64,000 bases of DNA, from positions 1 to 64,000 of the forward strand of contig JAUIAH010000001.1 of assembly GCA_030425385.1 (NCBI GenBank), in the 5' to 3' direction. How positions within the stretch are numbered: position 1 is the stretch's first letter; each line of letters starts with the position of its first letter. Shown piece by piece: positions 44,444 to 53,348 of this stretch. The notes beneath the pieces were generated by a model, which was not told the origin of the DNA, searched no databases, and worked only from the letters and a program-made list of their open reading frames with translations. Both the position numbers and the translations under genes were made by a program. This stretch comes from Verrucomicrobiia bacterium (GTDB lineage: Bacteria; Verrucomicrobiota; Verrucomicrobiia; Verrucomicrobiales; DEV007).

Positions 44444-45036
44444 CGCTGCTTCACGGAGACGATATCTCCAGGAAATAGAACGACGGGCTTACTTTTCCCT
44501 GAAATAATATCCTCAGCGTTGATCTCGATGATTTTGCCGTTCTTGCGGGTGATTCGCACCTTCTTCTTGTTGGCAATCTGCTTGAAATCGCCTGCGTTGG
44601 CGATGGCCGTCATGAGATCGATCTGCACCTGCCCTCCTGGAATGACCACCGTGCCTGGTTTGTTGACGGCACCTAGCACCGAAATGGAGCGCTCAACAAA
44701 CTGAGCAACGGTGACGGTGACCTGCGGGTGCCTCAGAAACCGTTCGTCACGATAGGCTGCCTCGATGGCCTTCTCCGCCTCGCGGGCTGTCTTGCCGGCC
44801 ACGCGTATCTCTTCAATCAACGGAAGCGTGACCATGCCGTTGTTCGCGACCGCACGCTCGACGCAAAGTTCATCTTCTTGATGGACACTGATCGCAATGC
44901 GATCGCTTGCAGAGATGCGGTAATTCGCGTTGGCCGTCTCTTGAGCCAACGCTGATCCCAGGCCGAGGACGACGGCCAGAGAGGCGATGAGGGGGAGGAA
45001 TTTCACAGGGTATCGGGGATTGAGGTCCAAACGCAT
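44434..45036 (-). CDS. wza: Polysaccharide export protein, Wza-like
   Basis: The protein (200 aa from the chosen ATG) has a signal peptide (FLPLIASLAVVLGLGSALAQ), a Poly_export domain (YRISASDRIAISVHQEDELC) and one SLBB domain (VLGAVNKPGTVVIPGG). At about 200 aa it is much shorter than E. coli Wza (about 380) and resembles the short single-SLBB forms of PVC bacteria. It should form part of the outer-membrane/periplasmic channel. A GTG 15 bp upstream is an alternative start. Its 3' end overlaps the autokinase start, so they form an operon. Confidence 0.88.
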   Translation of the reverse strand: MRLDLNPRYPVKFLPLIASLAVVLGLGSALAQETANANYRISASDRIAISVHQEDELCVERAVANNGMVTLPLIEEIRVAGKTAREAEKAIEAAYRDERFLRHPQVTVTVAQFVERSISVLGAVNKPGTVVIPGGQVQIDLMTAIANAGDFKQIANKKKVRITRKNGKIIEINAEDIISGKSKPVVLFPGDIVSVKQRWI

Positions 45037-45142
45037 CCCAGACCTAAGCACGGATCACTGGAAAACGAATGGAGAAATCTGGAAATATTAGGTTCCTTTG
45101 CGAGAATCAGGCTTCTAAATCCTGAAGGAACCCTTTCCGCCA

Positions 45143-46240
45143 CTAGAAGGTGTAAGAGCCAGAAAGACCAAAGCGCAGACGGTCGTAATTGAGGAAGTCT
45201 CGGTTTGATTGGCTGTCTTCGTAGGTCAACGAGGCACTGAGTGAAGCCGCGGGACTGAGCTGCCACACCAATGCGGCACGGAAAAGCAGCGATTCATCAC
45301 TGCGATCCAAGCCGAAGTCGTCATAGGAGGTGTCAGAATAGGAGACCCCAACAGAAGCCGATAGATCGTGTCGCAGGGCCGTGGCGGCCGCTAGTCCCGC
45401 TGAACTGCGGCGCCCTGAGGCACCCGTTGAGGTGGTGAGGAAGCCGATCGACCCCGTGGCAACGATCTCGATGCGCTCGTTGAGAGCCCAATCGAGGCTG
45501 ATATTCACATAGGGGTCGGAGGAATCGCCGAACTCCGTCTCGCGGAACTGGAAACCCACACCGAGGGTACCCGTGAGCTTGGGAGTGAGTTCACCCTCTG
45601 CTTGAAGGCTGAAGGTGGAATCTTGCGTGTCGACCGAGGCCGACGTTTCCGAGTATCCGTAACCTAACACGATGTCTAATTTCTCGGAATAGCGGTAGAT
45701 GAAACCCAGATTGTATCCCCAAGTCGATTGATCACTTCTCGCCAAATCATATTCCACCTCCGCCCAACGCCCCCCTATGCGGAAGCCCCAGCGCTCGTTG
45801 ACATTATACCGAAGACCTCCAGAAACATAGAGGTTATCCACCTGCAAACGGCCACCAAGGAACTGGTCCACTCGCGTCGTCTGCGAATAGCCCCCCGAAA
45901 GCGTCAAGGTATACGGAAGCTCAGGGGTGTTCGGATAGGTCAAGGAGACGCCCCCGCTAAAGTCTTCGTAATTGTATTCACTGTGGTCCGCAAAGAAACC
46001 GAAGGCGCCACCCAAACTGGCATCGACCCCGAGGAGCCCTGATTGCCTGGTGAAGGTGAACGTCGGCGCGTAAACGAATTCCACATCGGAATCGGAATCA
46101 CTTCGTCCCTCGATCTTCGAGTCGTAGGTGGCGGACACCTCATTGCGAAATTGGAAGGGTCCGAGAATGTCTGCGTCCGATTGCGCGTAGGCGAGCGGAG
46201 AGAGAGCCAGGAAGAGATAGAGTGGGATGAGGTTTCGCAT
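45143..46240 (-). CDS. Outer-membrane beta-barrel protein of the export locus
   Basis: The protein (365 aa) has a signal peptide ending LSPLAYA-Q and then alternating beta-strand sequence to the C-terminal FGLSGSYTF, the aromatic end residue typical of outer-membrane barrels. No enzyme motif is seen. It is the first gene of the export group, 106 bp upstream of the Wza-like gene. Barrels in this position are thought to complete the outer-membrane exit of short Wza forms; that role is inference. An inverted repeat (GGTTCCTT/AAGGAACC, 45091-45132) lies between it and the next gene. Confidence 0.82.
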   Translation of the reverse strand: MRNLIPLYLFLALSPLAYAQSDADILGPFQFRNEVSATYDSKIEGRSDSDSDVEFVYAPTFTFTRQSGLLGVDASLGGAFGFFADHSEYNYEDFSGGVSLTYPNTPELPYTLTLSGGYSQTTRVDQFLGGRLQVDNLYVSGGLRYNVNERWGFRIGGRWAEVEYDLARSDQSTWGYNLGFIYRYSEKLDIVLGYGYSETSASVDTQDSTFSLQAEGELTPKLTGTLGVGFQFRETEFGDSSDPYVNISLDWALNERIEIVATGSIGFLTTSTGASGRRSSAGLAAATALRHDLSASVGVSYSDTSYDDFGLDRSDESLLFRAALVWQLSPAASLSASLTYEDSQSNRDFLNYDRLRFGLSGSYTF

Positions 46241-46474
46241 GAGAGGTTGGATGACGAAATGATCTGCGGCTGGAATCCGCAGCTACGTGATAGGCAGGCA
46301 GGCAGCAACAGCTTCCCGCACGCTGCCGCCCTTGGTCGGCATGCGGCATAGCATTGCGGACGGGCACTCTCTAGGCAAAGGTTCCTTAAGCAACAACGGG
46401 AAATTCTTCAAGAGGGAAGACTAGAAATCGTAGAAAGCGGATATTTCCCGGATATTGGACTGACTATACAGAAA

Positions 46475-46500
46475 AGGCCCAGTGGCGAACCACTGGGCCT
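46475..46500 (-). terminator. Intrinsic terminator after the PEP-CTERM gene
   Basis: On the minus strand AGGCCCAGTGG, a TTCG loop and CCACTGGGCCT form a perfect 11-bp stem followed by TTTTC. It lies 24 bp past the stop of the PEP-CTERM gene, so this gene is a separate transcript from the export genes downstream. Confidence 0.88.
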
Positions 46501-46523
46501 CGAATCAAACGAAAACGGGACGC

Positions 46524-47099
46524 TTAAGCAGAGCGCTTGCGGCGCAGCATCACAGGCAAGCCTGCGAGGAGCATCCAGAGGGCTGCCGTTGGCTCAGGCA
46601 CGGCACGAACGCGGAGGAAACCTCCACCGTTGAGCACGGTGCCATTCTGCTGGATCACGTCGATGTGGATAGAGTGATCTCCAGGCCCTAGCCAGAACGT
46701 GCCAGAACTCCAGGTGTCATCACCGAAAGCGACATCAGGATTAGGCGTGTTGGGGCTGTTATCGTCCCCAGCAGGCACCATGGATGTGGGTCCAAGAAGG
46801 GCGCCGTTGTTGTAGACCTGGAAGATGTCACCGGCGAGATCGTAGTCGGTCACATCAAGGTAAGCGTAATCATAGAGGGTGAACTCGTAAGGATCTTCAA
46901 GAGCACCGAGGCTCCCATTGTAGCCTGAAGGCTCTGGCGGAAACCACTGGAACTGAGTCCATTCACCATTGGTTGGCAGGGGGGTCGGCCCTCCAAGCGC
47001 CACGGACCCCTGAACATTTGCCAATGTCAGGAAGATCGCACTCACTCCGAGAGGCAACACCCGCCGCATGACGGATTTGCTAGTTGATATAAGTTTCAT
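46524..47099 (-). CDS. PEP-CTERM sorting domain protein
   Basis: The protein (191 aa) has a signal peptide (VLPLGVSAIFLTLANVQGSV) and the C-terminal sorting signal VPEPTAALWMLLAGLPVMLR with a basic tail RKRSA. It should be exported and processed by an exosortase, which is not in this window. The middle part, PDVAFGDDTWSSGTFWLGPG then DHSIHIDVI, aligns well with the PEP-CTERM protein at 52697-53299, so the two are homologous. The neighbouring large gene (47247-49127) also has a homologue beside that second PEP-CTERM gene. ATG 47097-47099 is chosen because the signal peptide starts there. A strong terminator follows. Confidence 0.87.
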   Translation of the reverse strand: MKLISTSKSVMRRVLPLGVSAIFLTLANVQGSVALGGPTPLPTNGEWTQFQWFPPEPSGYNGSLGALEDPYEFTLYDYAYLDVTDYDLAGDIFQVYNNGALLGPTSMVPAGDDNSPNTPNPDVAFGDDTWSSGTFWLGPGDHSIHIDVIQQNGTVLNGGGFLRVRAVPEPTAALWMLLAGLPVMLRRKRSA

Positions 47100-47246
47100 A
47101 AATGCAGGTTGAATTGAGGTTCGACGCCTATCAACAAGCAAAGTTTTAGAAAGTCAAAGCCAAGACTCCATTTTCCAGAATTTGATTCCATAATTTTTAT
47201 CCAACAGCGGACATTGGATATGGTAATTATAATAGATATAGAACCA

Positions 47247-49127
47247 TTACTTTGTGGTAGGCAGCCACACTGAATTGGTCGCATTTCTGAGGGACGCTTC
47301 GTCAGCGAAGGCTGAGTCCTCAAGGTCCTCCAAAGGGTCCTTGGCCCAATCGGCAGCCAGCACGCGCGCGATCTCAAACTGCCCACGCTCCAGTTCATAG
47401 CCGGAGGGATGTGCGAGTGTGAGGAACATCCGCTGAATCTTGCGATTCCCGAGGACATGCTCCACGAGCGCGTGACGATGGGTTCCCCGCTTGACGTACC
47501 CGTAGAAGGTCTCGTCATGATCATCGGACGCGAGTTGGTAACACTGATAGAGATGCGAGTCTTCGAAGGCAAAGTTGTAGTATTCGCCTCGCTCGACAAA
47601 GACCCTGACACTTGCCTCGACAGGAGGGTCATCCAGCAGTCGATCAATGGGAAAGGTGCCTTGGCGAATGTAGGCTTCCCAATCAACGTAGAGCTTTCCA
47701 TCGCGAGGATTGGTAACCAGGCAGATGAGCCGGTTCGTGTCGTTCACAAAGCCCACGCGAAAGGCGAAGAAGGAAAGTGCGCCCGAGCGTCCTTGACCCA
47801 GAGACTGGACGAACTCGGCCACTTCTTCTCGCCCGCGTTCCGATTGGAAATACTCGCGTGCCACGCCGCAATAGCGCAGATCGCTGATAAGCGCGACGCG
47901 CTCTTCGATATCTTCCGAATAGGCAAAGGTATCGGCAACATCGTGCGCATCTTGATAGGAGACATCAGAGGAATTCCCACCGGCCACGACGGAGGCGACT
48001 GTGCCGTCCTCATCCAACGCCGTTGCAGGATCTGATGATTGCCCATTCCTCGCCTGAAGAGCAACCAATGCTGACAAAAGGACAATGGCTGCCAGGCCAA
48101 TCCAGCGCACGGCTTGTCCCACTTCAGCGGGAAGCTCCTTCACTCCTTCTGAACGCGAACGCCTCGCCAAGGACCCGTCGGCGTGCCGGACAGGACTCCA
48201 ATCGCGTTCTGTTTGGGTATCGACCGCCTCTCGCCGGGAACGCCGTTGCTCCATCTTGGGCATTCGCGAGGGATAGAGGCGACGACGCTTGCGATCGTGG
48301 CCCGGCAAGGGACGCGCTTCCTCGTCGCGCTGACTGCGGGAGGCATCCACAGCCTCTCCCACAAGCGATTGCAAACTCACCACCATCTCCGAGGCAGCGT
48401 CCATGGCGCGCTGAGGCACCTGCCCCTGCCTGGGCGCCACGGGAGCGGCGCTTGGCCCTCCGAGAAGCAGCTGCCCCGCGAGACACTGGCGCATTTCAGG
48501 CGTGGGCTTCCGAATGAGGAGACGGCTTGTCGCCGCCAAGAGAAGCTCGGGCTGCGGCCATGCCAGCCGTTCCCGGTGCTTCAAAAGGTCCGCCACCGCC
48601 ACCACCAGCGCTCCACCGATGGCTTCAGGACCCGGCACCACGGTTGCTTTCCCAGCAAAGGCCTTCTCAAGCTCCGCCGCGTCGACTGCGGCATCCAGGT
48701 CGCGACTTGGGAGAGCATTGGTTTCGAGCGCTCCCACCACGGAGGCGAGACAGGAACGGGTTTGTTCGCGGCCTGCCTCATCCATCCAGAAAAGGCCACC
48801 ACCTTCCACCACGAGTTGCAGTAACCCGGTCGTCACCACGTGACAGGCATGGAGATCGAGAGGCGACTTCTTTCCATGATCTGCCCATGGGCCGATCAAA
48901 TAGTCCACTGCGGCCAGGTGGTAGGCGGGGAATGGGCGCACCTGGAAACCTTCGATCAACGTGAGCCAGGACGCGGGCGTCTCAGATGAAACCTCGCGCA
49001 TCTTCTCAAGAACGCGTCGCAACATCTTCCAAACGAGCACCTCTTCCCCGAGAGACGTCGCTGTCTGCTCCAAGAAAGGGGCACTTCGTGGGGGCGCGCC
49101 GGCGCGCGATTCTTTGAAGAGGTGCAA
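47247..49127 (-). CDS. Single-pass membrane protein with VDWEA domain (long form)
   Basis: I recognise no named family for this 626-aa protein. Residues 1-230 look globular and cytoplasmic, 265-330 are very rich in Arg and charged residues, and 341-358 form one membrane segment (IGLAAIVLLSALVALQA). Residues 380-626 should be periplasmic. The C-terminal domain shares an ordered set of motifs with the protein at 53349-54719: YVDWEA (480), YYNFAFED (516), YQCY, YGYVKRG (542). A PEP-CTERM gene follows 147 bp downstream. The same pairing occurs at 52-54 kb, so the two genes probably work together at the cell envelope. The function itself is not known. Confidence 0.75.
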   Translation of the reverse strand: MHLFKESRAGAPPRSAPFLEQTATSLGEEVLVWKMLRRVLEKMREVSSETPASWLTLIEGFQVRPFPAYHLAAVDYLIGPWADHGKKSPLDLHACHVVTTGLLQLVVEGGGLFWMDEAGREQTRSCLASVVGALETNALPSRDLDAAVDAAELEKAFAGKATVVPGPEAIGGALVVAVADLLKHRERLAWPQPELLLAATSRLLIRKPTPEMRQCLAGQLLLGGPSAAPVAPRQGQVPQRAMDAASEMVVSLQSLVGEAVDASRSQRDEEARPLPGHDRKRRRLYPSRMPKMEQRRSRREAVDTQTERDWSPVRHADGSLARRSRSEGVKELPAEVGQAVRWIGLAAIVLLSALVALQARNGQSSDPATALDEDGTVASVVAGGNSSDVSYQDAHDVADTFAYSEDIEERVALISDLRYCGVAREYFQSERGREEVAEFVQSLGQGRSGALSFFAFRVGFVNDTNRLICLVTNPRDGKLYVDWEAYIRQGTFPIDRLLDDPPVEASVRVFVERGEYYNFAFEDSHLYQCYQLASDDHDETFYGYVKRGTHRHALVEHVLGNRKIQRMFLTLAHPSGYELERGQFEIARVLAADWAKDPLEDLEDSAFADEASLRNATNSVWLPTTK

Positions 49128-49275
49128 GATTTCAGGCTCGTTTGATAATCCCTTGAGAACGAAGATCTATAAACGCAGGAACGCGACTCGTCACTTCCAA
49201 AGTCCGTGACAGATAAGCGAAACAAGAACCGTCTTCAAAACGCGCCTCACTTTCGGGAACGCTCAATCGTTCCTA

Positions 49276-51132
49276 TCATTCACGAAATCCAGAAAGCGTG
49301 AAGGTTCCGACCTCACCTGGAAAGAGCGTCGAGGCAAAGGCGTAGTAGCGTTTACTCGGCTCGATCACAAAGGAAAGGGTCGTTTCCGTTTCTGGATTGC
49401 CTTCCGTCTGCGTGACCAGGGCGTTATTCTGATCCGTCACGGCCAGGAACGGTCGGAAGCCGCCTGCCTCTGGATCCGAGATCATGGTGAGCGTCACTTG
49501 GTTGCCCACGATTCCCCCAAGAATTTCGTAAACATTCCGATAATAGTTTCCGTCAAAACCACTCCTCGCCACACTCAACGTGCCCTGAACGGGCTGGAGT
49601 CCCAATTGAAGGAAACTTGGAGGATTGAGGAGATTCGGATAGTAGAAATAATAGTCACCTTCCGGCCTGTCCTCGACCGAAGATAAACGAAGTTCATAAG
49701 TGGTATCGGCATCACTTTGGAAAGCCGCATTCAAGCTGTGATTCCCGTCCTCACCAGCTTCCATGAGAAGCTCACCGGAGGAGGCGTCACGTACTTGAAG
49801 CAGAGGGGAGAACCCAGCCGCCTGAAAGATGAAACGCGTGGTTGCGTTAGGAAGTCCATCCGCACGATACCGCCATTCTCGACGACCTGTCTCGGGATCC
49901 TCTCGCCATCCGGCCACGTCTCCTTGCGAATAGAACTCTCGCGAATGACTAGCACTCACGCTACTAGCACCCCAATGAGGGCGACTCTGTACACGGAAGA
50001 ACCCTGCGCCCTCAACCGCCAATCCTGGCACGGTCACTCGCTCATGAATGGTATCTATCACAGCGACACGTTGCGGAGGAAAGGCTGCTCCGAGGGGGTT
50101 CCATTCTTTCAACCCTAACGAATGCTCCACAGCAAAGGCCACGTCGCTGCGGTGCAGAAAGGAAAGCGTCGCCTGATTGCTAGGATCAATCGAGAGGCCC
50201 ATCGGCGACGCGCGACCTGACTGGGGATCGGATACCAAGGCAAACTCAGCGAAGTTGATCAGACCATCGCCATCATCATCTCCCCACAGTCCACTGGCCA
50301 AGGCGTGTTCTGCCTGCCATTCTGCAAATTCCGGAAACACATACCCCATGATCCATTCGCGATGATGGACGAGATTCGCAAAGACCGCATAGCCGGAACA
50401 TTGCCCGATCACGTAACTGGTCACCCCGACCAATTGCCATTGCCCCTCCACGTCGACCAAGAGTGGCCCGCCACTATCTCCATAACAAATCCCCAGGTCT
50501 TCGGTTCCCGAGTAGGCTGGCAACCCATCAAGAAAGAAGCCCTCGCCAGTGGCAGCGGAAGCCTCCAATCGCTCTAGCACATCCACGTCCAATTGATGCA
50601 AGGTGCGAGCAGCATTCGTGTGATCCCATCCCAAAGCGGCAAAGGATTCCGCACGGGTCAGTTCGCCTTCAAACAGGCGCACAGGTTCGATGCCGTCCAC
50701 GGGGCGATCGAGCCGGAGCAGAGCAAGGTCCCCATCATGCTGCCCATCACGGAAGAAATAGCGTTCGTGGAGCACCATTTCCACGACCCGATAGCGCTGT
50801 TCAGCCGTGGGACTCTGGTTCAAGCCATCCAAGCCCACGACCACTTCAAACTCGTCAGGCGAGATCTGTTTCACGCAGTGAGCAGCGGTCAAGACCCACG
50901 ACGGATGAATCAGCATCCCCGAGCAGAAATGTCCCGTTCGCGGCGTGGCGCCAGTCCCATTCACCAGGGCAGCCATCCAGGGAAACGCCCGCTCGGGCAC
51001 CACCTGCCCGCCACTGATGCCCCACAAGGGGGTCACTCCGGCCCCCAGGAGGGCACACAGAAAGAATACAGACCTTAAATATCTGTATTGAATAAATTTT
51101 GACAGACGAATTCTAAAATCCATGATTTCCAT
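49276..51132 (-). CDS. Secreted trypsin-like serine protease
   Basis: The protein (about 618 aa) has a signal peptide (SVFFLCALLGAGVTPLWG), then a chymotrypsin-fold domain starting ISGGQVVPERAFPWMAAL. Residue numbers below count from the GTG codon at 51135. The catalytic triad is visible: H86 in LTAAHC, D136 in DGDLALLRL, S221 in YGDSGGPLL. Residues 286-297 (DDDGDGLINFAE) form the calcium-type linker common in Verrucomicrobiota, followed by about 320 residues of beta-rich sequence that may bind glycan or protein. ATG 51130-51132 has an AGAAAG just upstream. It is divergent from the WecA-like gene (33 bp apart) and lies between the two PEP-CTERM modules, so a link to them is plausible but unproven. 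Confidence 0.87.
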   Translation of the reverse strand: MEIMDFRIRLSKFIQYRYLRSVFFLCALLGAGVTPLWGISGGQVVPERAFPWMAALVNGTGATPRTGHFCSGMLIHPSWVLTAAHCVKQISPDEFEVVVGLDGLNQSPTAEQRYRVVEMVLHERYFFRDGQHDGDLALLRLDRPVDGIEPVRLFEGELTRAESFAALGWDHTNAARTLHQLDVDVLERLEASAATGEGFFLDGLPAYSGTEDLGICYGDSGGPLLVDVEGQWQLVGVTSYVIGQCSGYAVFANLVHHREWIMGYVFPEFAEWQAEHALASGLWGDDDGDGLINFAEFALVSDPQSGRASPMGLSIDPSNQATLSFLHRSDVAFAVEHSLGLKEWNPLGAAFPPQRVAVIDTIHERVTVPGLAVEGAGFFRVQSRPHWGASSVSASHSREFYSQGDVAGWREDPETGRREWRYRADGLPNATTRFIFQAAGFSPLLQVRDASSGELLMEAGEDGNHSLNAAFQSDADTTYELRLSSVEDRPEGDYYFYYPNLLNPPSFLQLGLQPVQGTLSVARSGFDGNYYRNVYEILGGIVGNQVTLTMISDPEAGGFRPFLAVTDQNNALVTQTEGNPETETTLSFVIEPSKRYYAFASTLFPGEVGTFTLSGFRE

Positions 51133-51164
51133 CACTTTCTAAACATTCTCCCCCTGAACCCTTC

Positions 51165-52652
51165 GTGAATGCTGGCCTCTTCTTCTACGCGATCATTGTC
51201 GCTTTCAGCGGGCTTGGGTCCGTTTGTTGGTGTCATCTGATTCTGAAGCGAAGGCTCGGAGCTTCGCAGCGGGGGCACGCAGAACGCTATCGCAAAGCCG
51301 AAGAGACGCAAATCTCCCGTCTCGGCGGATTGGGAGTCTTCCTGGGCTTTGTCGGAGGCCTGGCGGTCTTCGTCGTGAGTGGGCATGCGGAATCTTGGCA
51401 GTCCTGGCTGATTCCAGTAGGCACCGCCACCCTGATGTTCGGTCTTGGGGCGTGGGATGACGTCGCTCATTTGGGATCGCGCTTCAAACTTCTGGTGCAC
51501 ATCGGAATCGCCTTGGCGGCCTACTGGGCCGGACTGCGGGTCGAATCGCTGACGGCGTTCGGCGGAGAGTCTCTACGCATTGGCGAGACCCTTTCTATCA
51601 TCCTCACCGTGGGATGGCTGATCGCCATTCCCAATATCATCAATCTGATCGATGGCATCGATGGGATGGCGGCCGGGCTCGGGGTCTTCGTTTGTACCAC
51701 TCTTGCCGCCGTGGCCTTTGGCGCTGATCAGATTATCACCACTGGTCTTGCGCTTGCTCTCGCTGGTTCTTTGGCCGGCTTCCTAAGATTCAATTTCCCT
51801 CCGGCGCGTCTCTATCTCGGCGACAGTGGCGCGTATTTCATCGGCTCAATCATCGCCGCCGGCTCCATCCAAAGCTCTCAAAAGGGATCCATCGCCGCGA
51901 TCCTCCTCGTGGTGATGATTGCCCTCGGACTCCCGATTCTGGATACTCTTTGGGCAATCGTCCGGCGAGCGGCCAGGGGCCTCCCGATCTTTCGAGGCGA
52001 CGCGCGCCATATTCACCATCGCCTCTTGCAGAAAGGGTATTCCAAGCGGCAAGTGGTCATTTCCCTTTATGTCATTTGTCTCACGCTGTCTGGAGCCGCT
52101 CTCACCGTCTTCTGGACGCATGGTCACGCGCTTCCCATCGTGGGTGCAGGACTCTTCGTAGGGGCGCTCTTTCTCATCCGCACCTGTGGGACATCGGCCG
52201 GCTGGCCCCAATTGAAACGGCATCTAGGCACCGCGTCGCGCTGGCGCCAGGATATCCAACGGGCGCATCGGGCGGGAGAATACCTTCTCAGCGAGCTCGA
52301 TCATTGCCGGGATCAAGGGGAATTCTGGCGTCTCTTCGAAGCCTCCTCGGCGCGTCTTGGCTTCGACCCGCGACCGAATCATGCTGTCTTTCCCCTCAAA
52401 AGTGTGGTCGTCGTCACCGCAGGCAACCCTCCCATGGAGCTCTACTACCCTGAAGAGCAGCATGCGGAGCGGAATTGGTGGGGCCAAGCAGACTGTCTCT
52501 ACCCTGCTTATATTGCTGGAAAGAACCAGTGGGAAAAGGTTGACGAAACGGTTCCAGCGGTTCAAGATTCCGAGAAAGAGTCGATTGATGCTCGCCCCAC
52601 GCGACTAAATTTGCTCAAAAGAAGTTTTCCCTTTGCAAAGCTCCCAAATTAG
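51165..52652 (+). CDS. WecA/MraY-family phosphoglycosyl transferase with C-terminal extension
   Basis: This polytopic enzyme (495 aa) transfers sugar-1-phosphate from a UDP-sugar to undecaprenyl phosphate. The family motifs are all present: LGAWDDVAHLGSRFKL (94-109), NLIDGIDGMAAG (160-171), LYLGDSGAYFIG (216-227) and RHIHHRLLQKGYS (281-293). WecA proteins usually end near 340-370; here a soluble region of about 140 residues follows the last membrane segment, with no family I recognise. The start is GTG 51165. It may start glycan synthesis for the large locus to the left, or for a glycan attached to PEP-CTERM proteins. Confidence 0.87.
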   Translation: MNAGLFFYAIIVAFSGLGSVCWCHLILKRRLGASQRGHAERYRKAEETQISRLGGLGVFLGFVGGLAVFVVSGHAESWQSWLIPVGTATLMFGLGAWDDVAHLGSRFKLLVHIGIALAAYWAGLRVESLTAFGGESLRIGETLSIILTVGWLIAIPNIINLIDGIDGMAAGLGVFVCTTLAAVAFGADQIITTGLALALAGSLAGFLRFNFPPARLYLGDSGAYFIGSIIAAGSIQSSQKGSIAAILLVVMIALGLPILDTLWAIVRRAARGLPIFRGDARHIHHRLLQKGYSKRQVVISLYVICLTLSGAALTVFWTHGHALPIVGAGLFVGALFLIRTCGTSAGWPQLKRHLGTASRWRQDIQRAHRAGEYLLSELDHCRDQGEFWRLFEASSARLGFDPRPNHAVFPLKSVVVVTAGNPPMELYYPEEQHAERNWWGQADCLYPAYIAGKNQWEKVDETVPAVQDSEKESIDARPTRLNLLKRSFPFAKLPN

Positions 52653-52696
52653 CTAACCTGAACTCGTTGATTTCTAATAATTCTAAAACTACCCCA

Positions 52697-53299
52697 ATGT
52701 TTATGAAGCGCACTATCAAAGCAATTATCGGATGTGGCCTCTTGCTTGCTGCCACACAAAGTTACGGCCAAGTCATGATCGGTGATACCACTGGAGTCGC
52801 TGGAGACGCTGCCTGGAAGCGCCTCACTTGGTTCGAAAGTGATGTCCAAGCCGGCAACGTATTTGCCTGGAACGCTGACGATCTCGTGCGCGACAACGAC
52901 GTGAATGACGTCTTTCGTGTGACCGTCAACAATGGCTTCACTGGAATGCTCGACGTGGTCGACATCGGAGTGGATAACGATCGTTACGAAGTCCTCGACT
53001 TCAACAACAGCCTCGCTTCTCTCGGCTCCACTGGAGCCTATGCTGATCTCAATACGTCCTCAAGTGCCGGTGCGCTTTCTCCTGACTTCACCTTTGCTGA
53101 TGGTGACTGGAGTCAGGGCACGATCGGTCTCGCCGCAGGAACACATGATTTCAAAGTGGCATGGATCGACACGCCAGCCGATCAAGTGACCAACGGTTCT
53201 GTCTACGTGCGCTTCACCCAGCAGGTGATCCCTGAACCTAGCTCAGCGCTACTCGGACTGCTCGGTCTTGGTTTCTGCGTGCTTCGCCGCCGCCGCTAA
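52697..53299 (+). CDS. PEP-CTERM sorting domain protein (second copy)
   Basis: The protein (200 aa) has a signal peptide (IKAIIGCGLLLAATQSYGQ) and the C-terminal sorting signal VIPEPSSALLGLLGLGFCVL with RRRR. The body, PDFTFADGDWSQGTIGLAAG then THDFKVAWID, aligns with the PEP-CTERM protein at 46524-47099. It may start at ATG 52697 or 52703. It follows the WecA-like gene by 44 bp and precedes the membrane protein at 53349 by 49 bp on the same strand, so the three could form an operon. Confidence 0.87.
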   Translation: MFMKRTIKAIIGCGLLLAATQSYGQVMIGDTTGVAGDAAWKRLTWFESDVQAGNVFAWNADDLVRDNDVNDVFRVTVNNGFTGMLDVVDIGVDNDRYEVLDFNNSLASLGSTGAYADLNTSSSAGALSPDFTFADGDWSQGTIGLAAGTHDFKVAWIDTPADQVTNGSVYVRFTQQVIPEPSSALLGLLGLGFCVLRRRR

Positions 53300-53348
53300 C
53301 TGAGATTCCGCGTTTGAAATTTCGGCCCGCCTCGGTTTAGGCTTACAG

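Noticed and set aside
47100-47160. TTGACT with TTGATA 17 bp on, as a promoter of the PEP-CTERM gene
   Set aside because: The -10 match is too poor to separate from chance in AT-rich sequence.
47409-48035. Plus-strand open frame of 208 codons
   Set aside because: It is antisense to the VDWEA-domain protein, whose motifs are conserved in a second gene.
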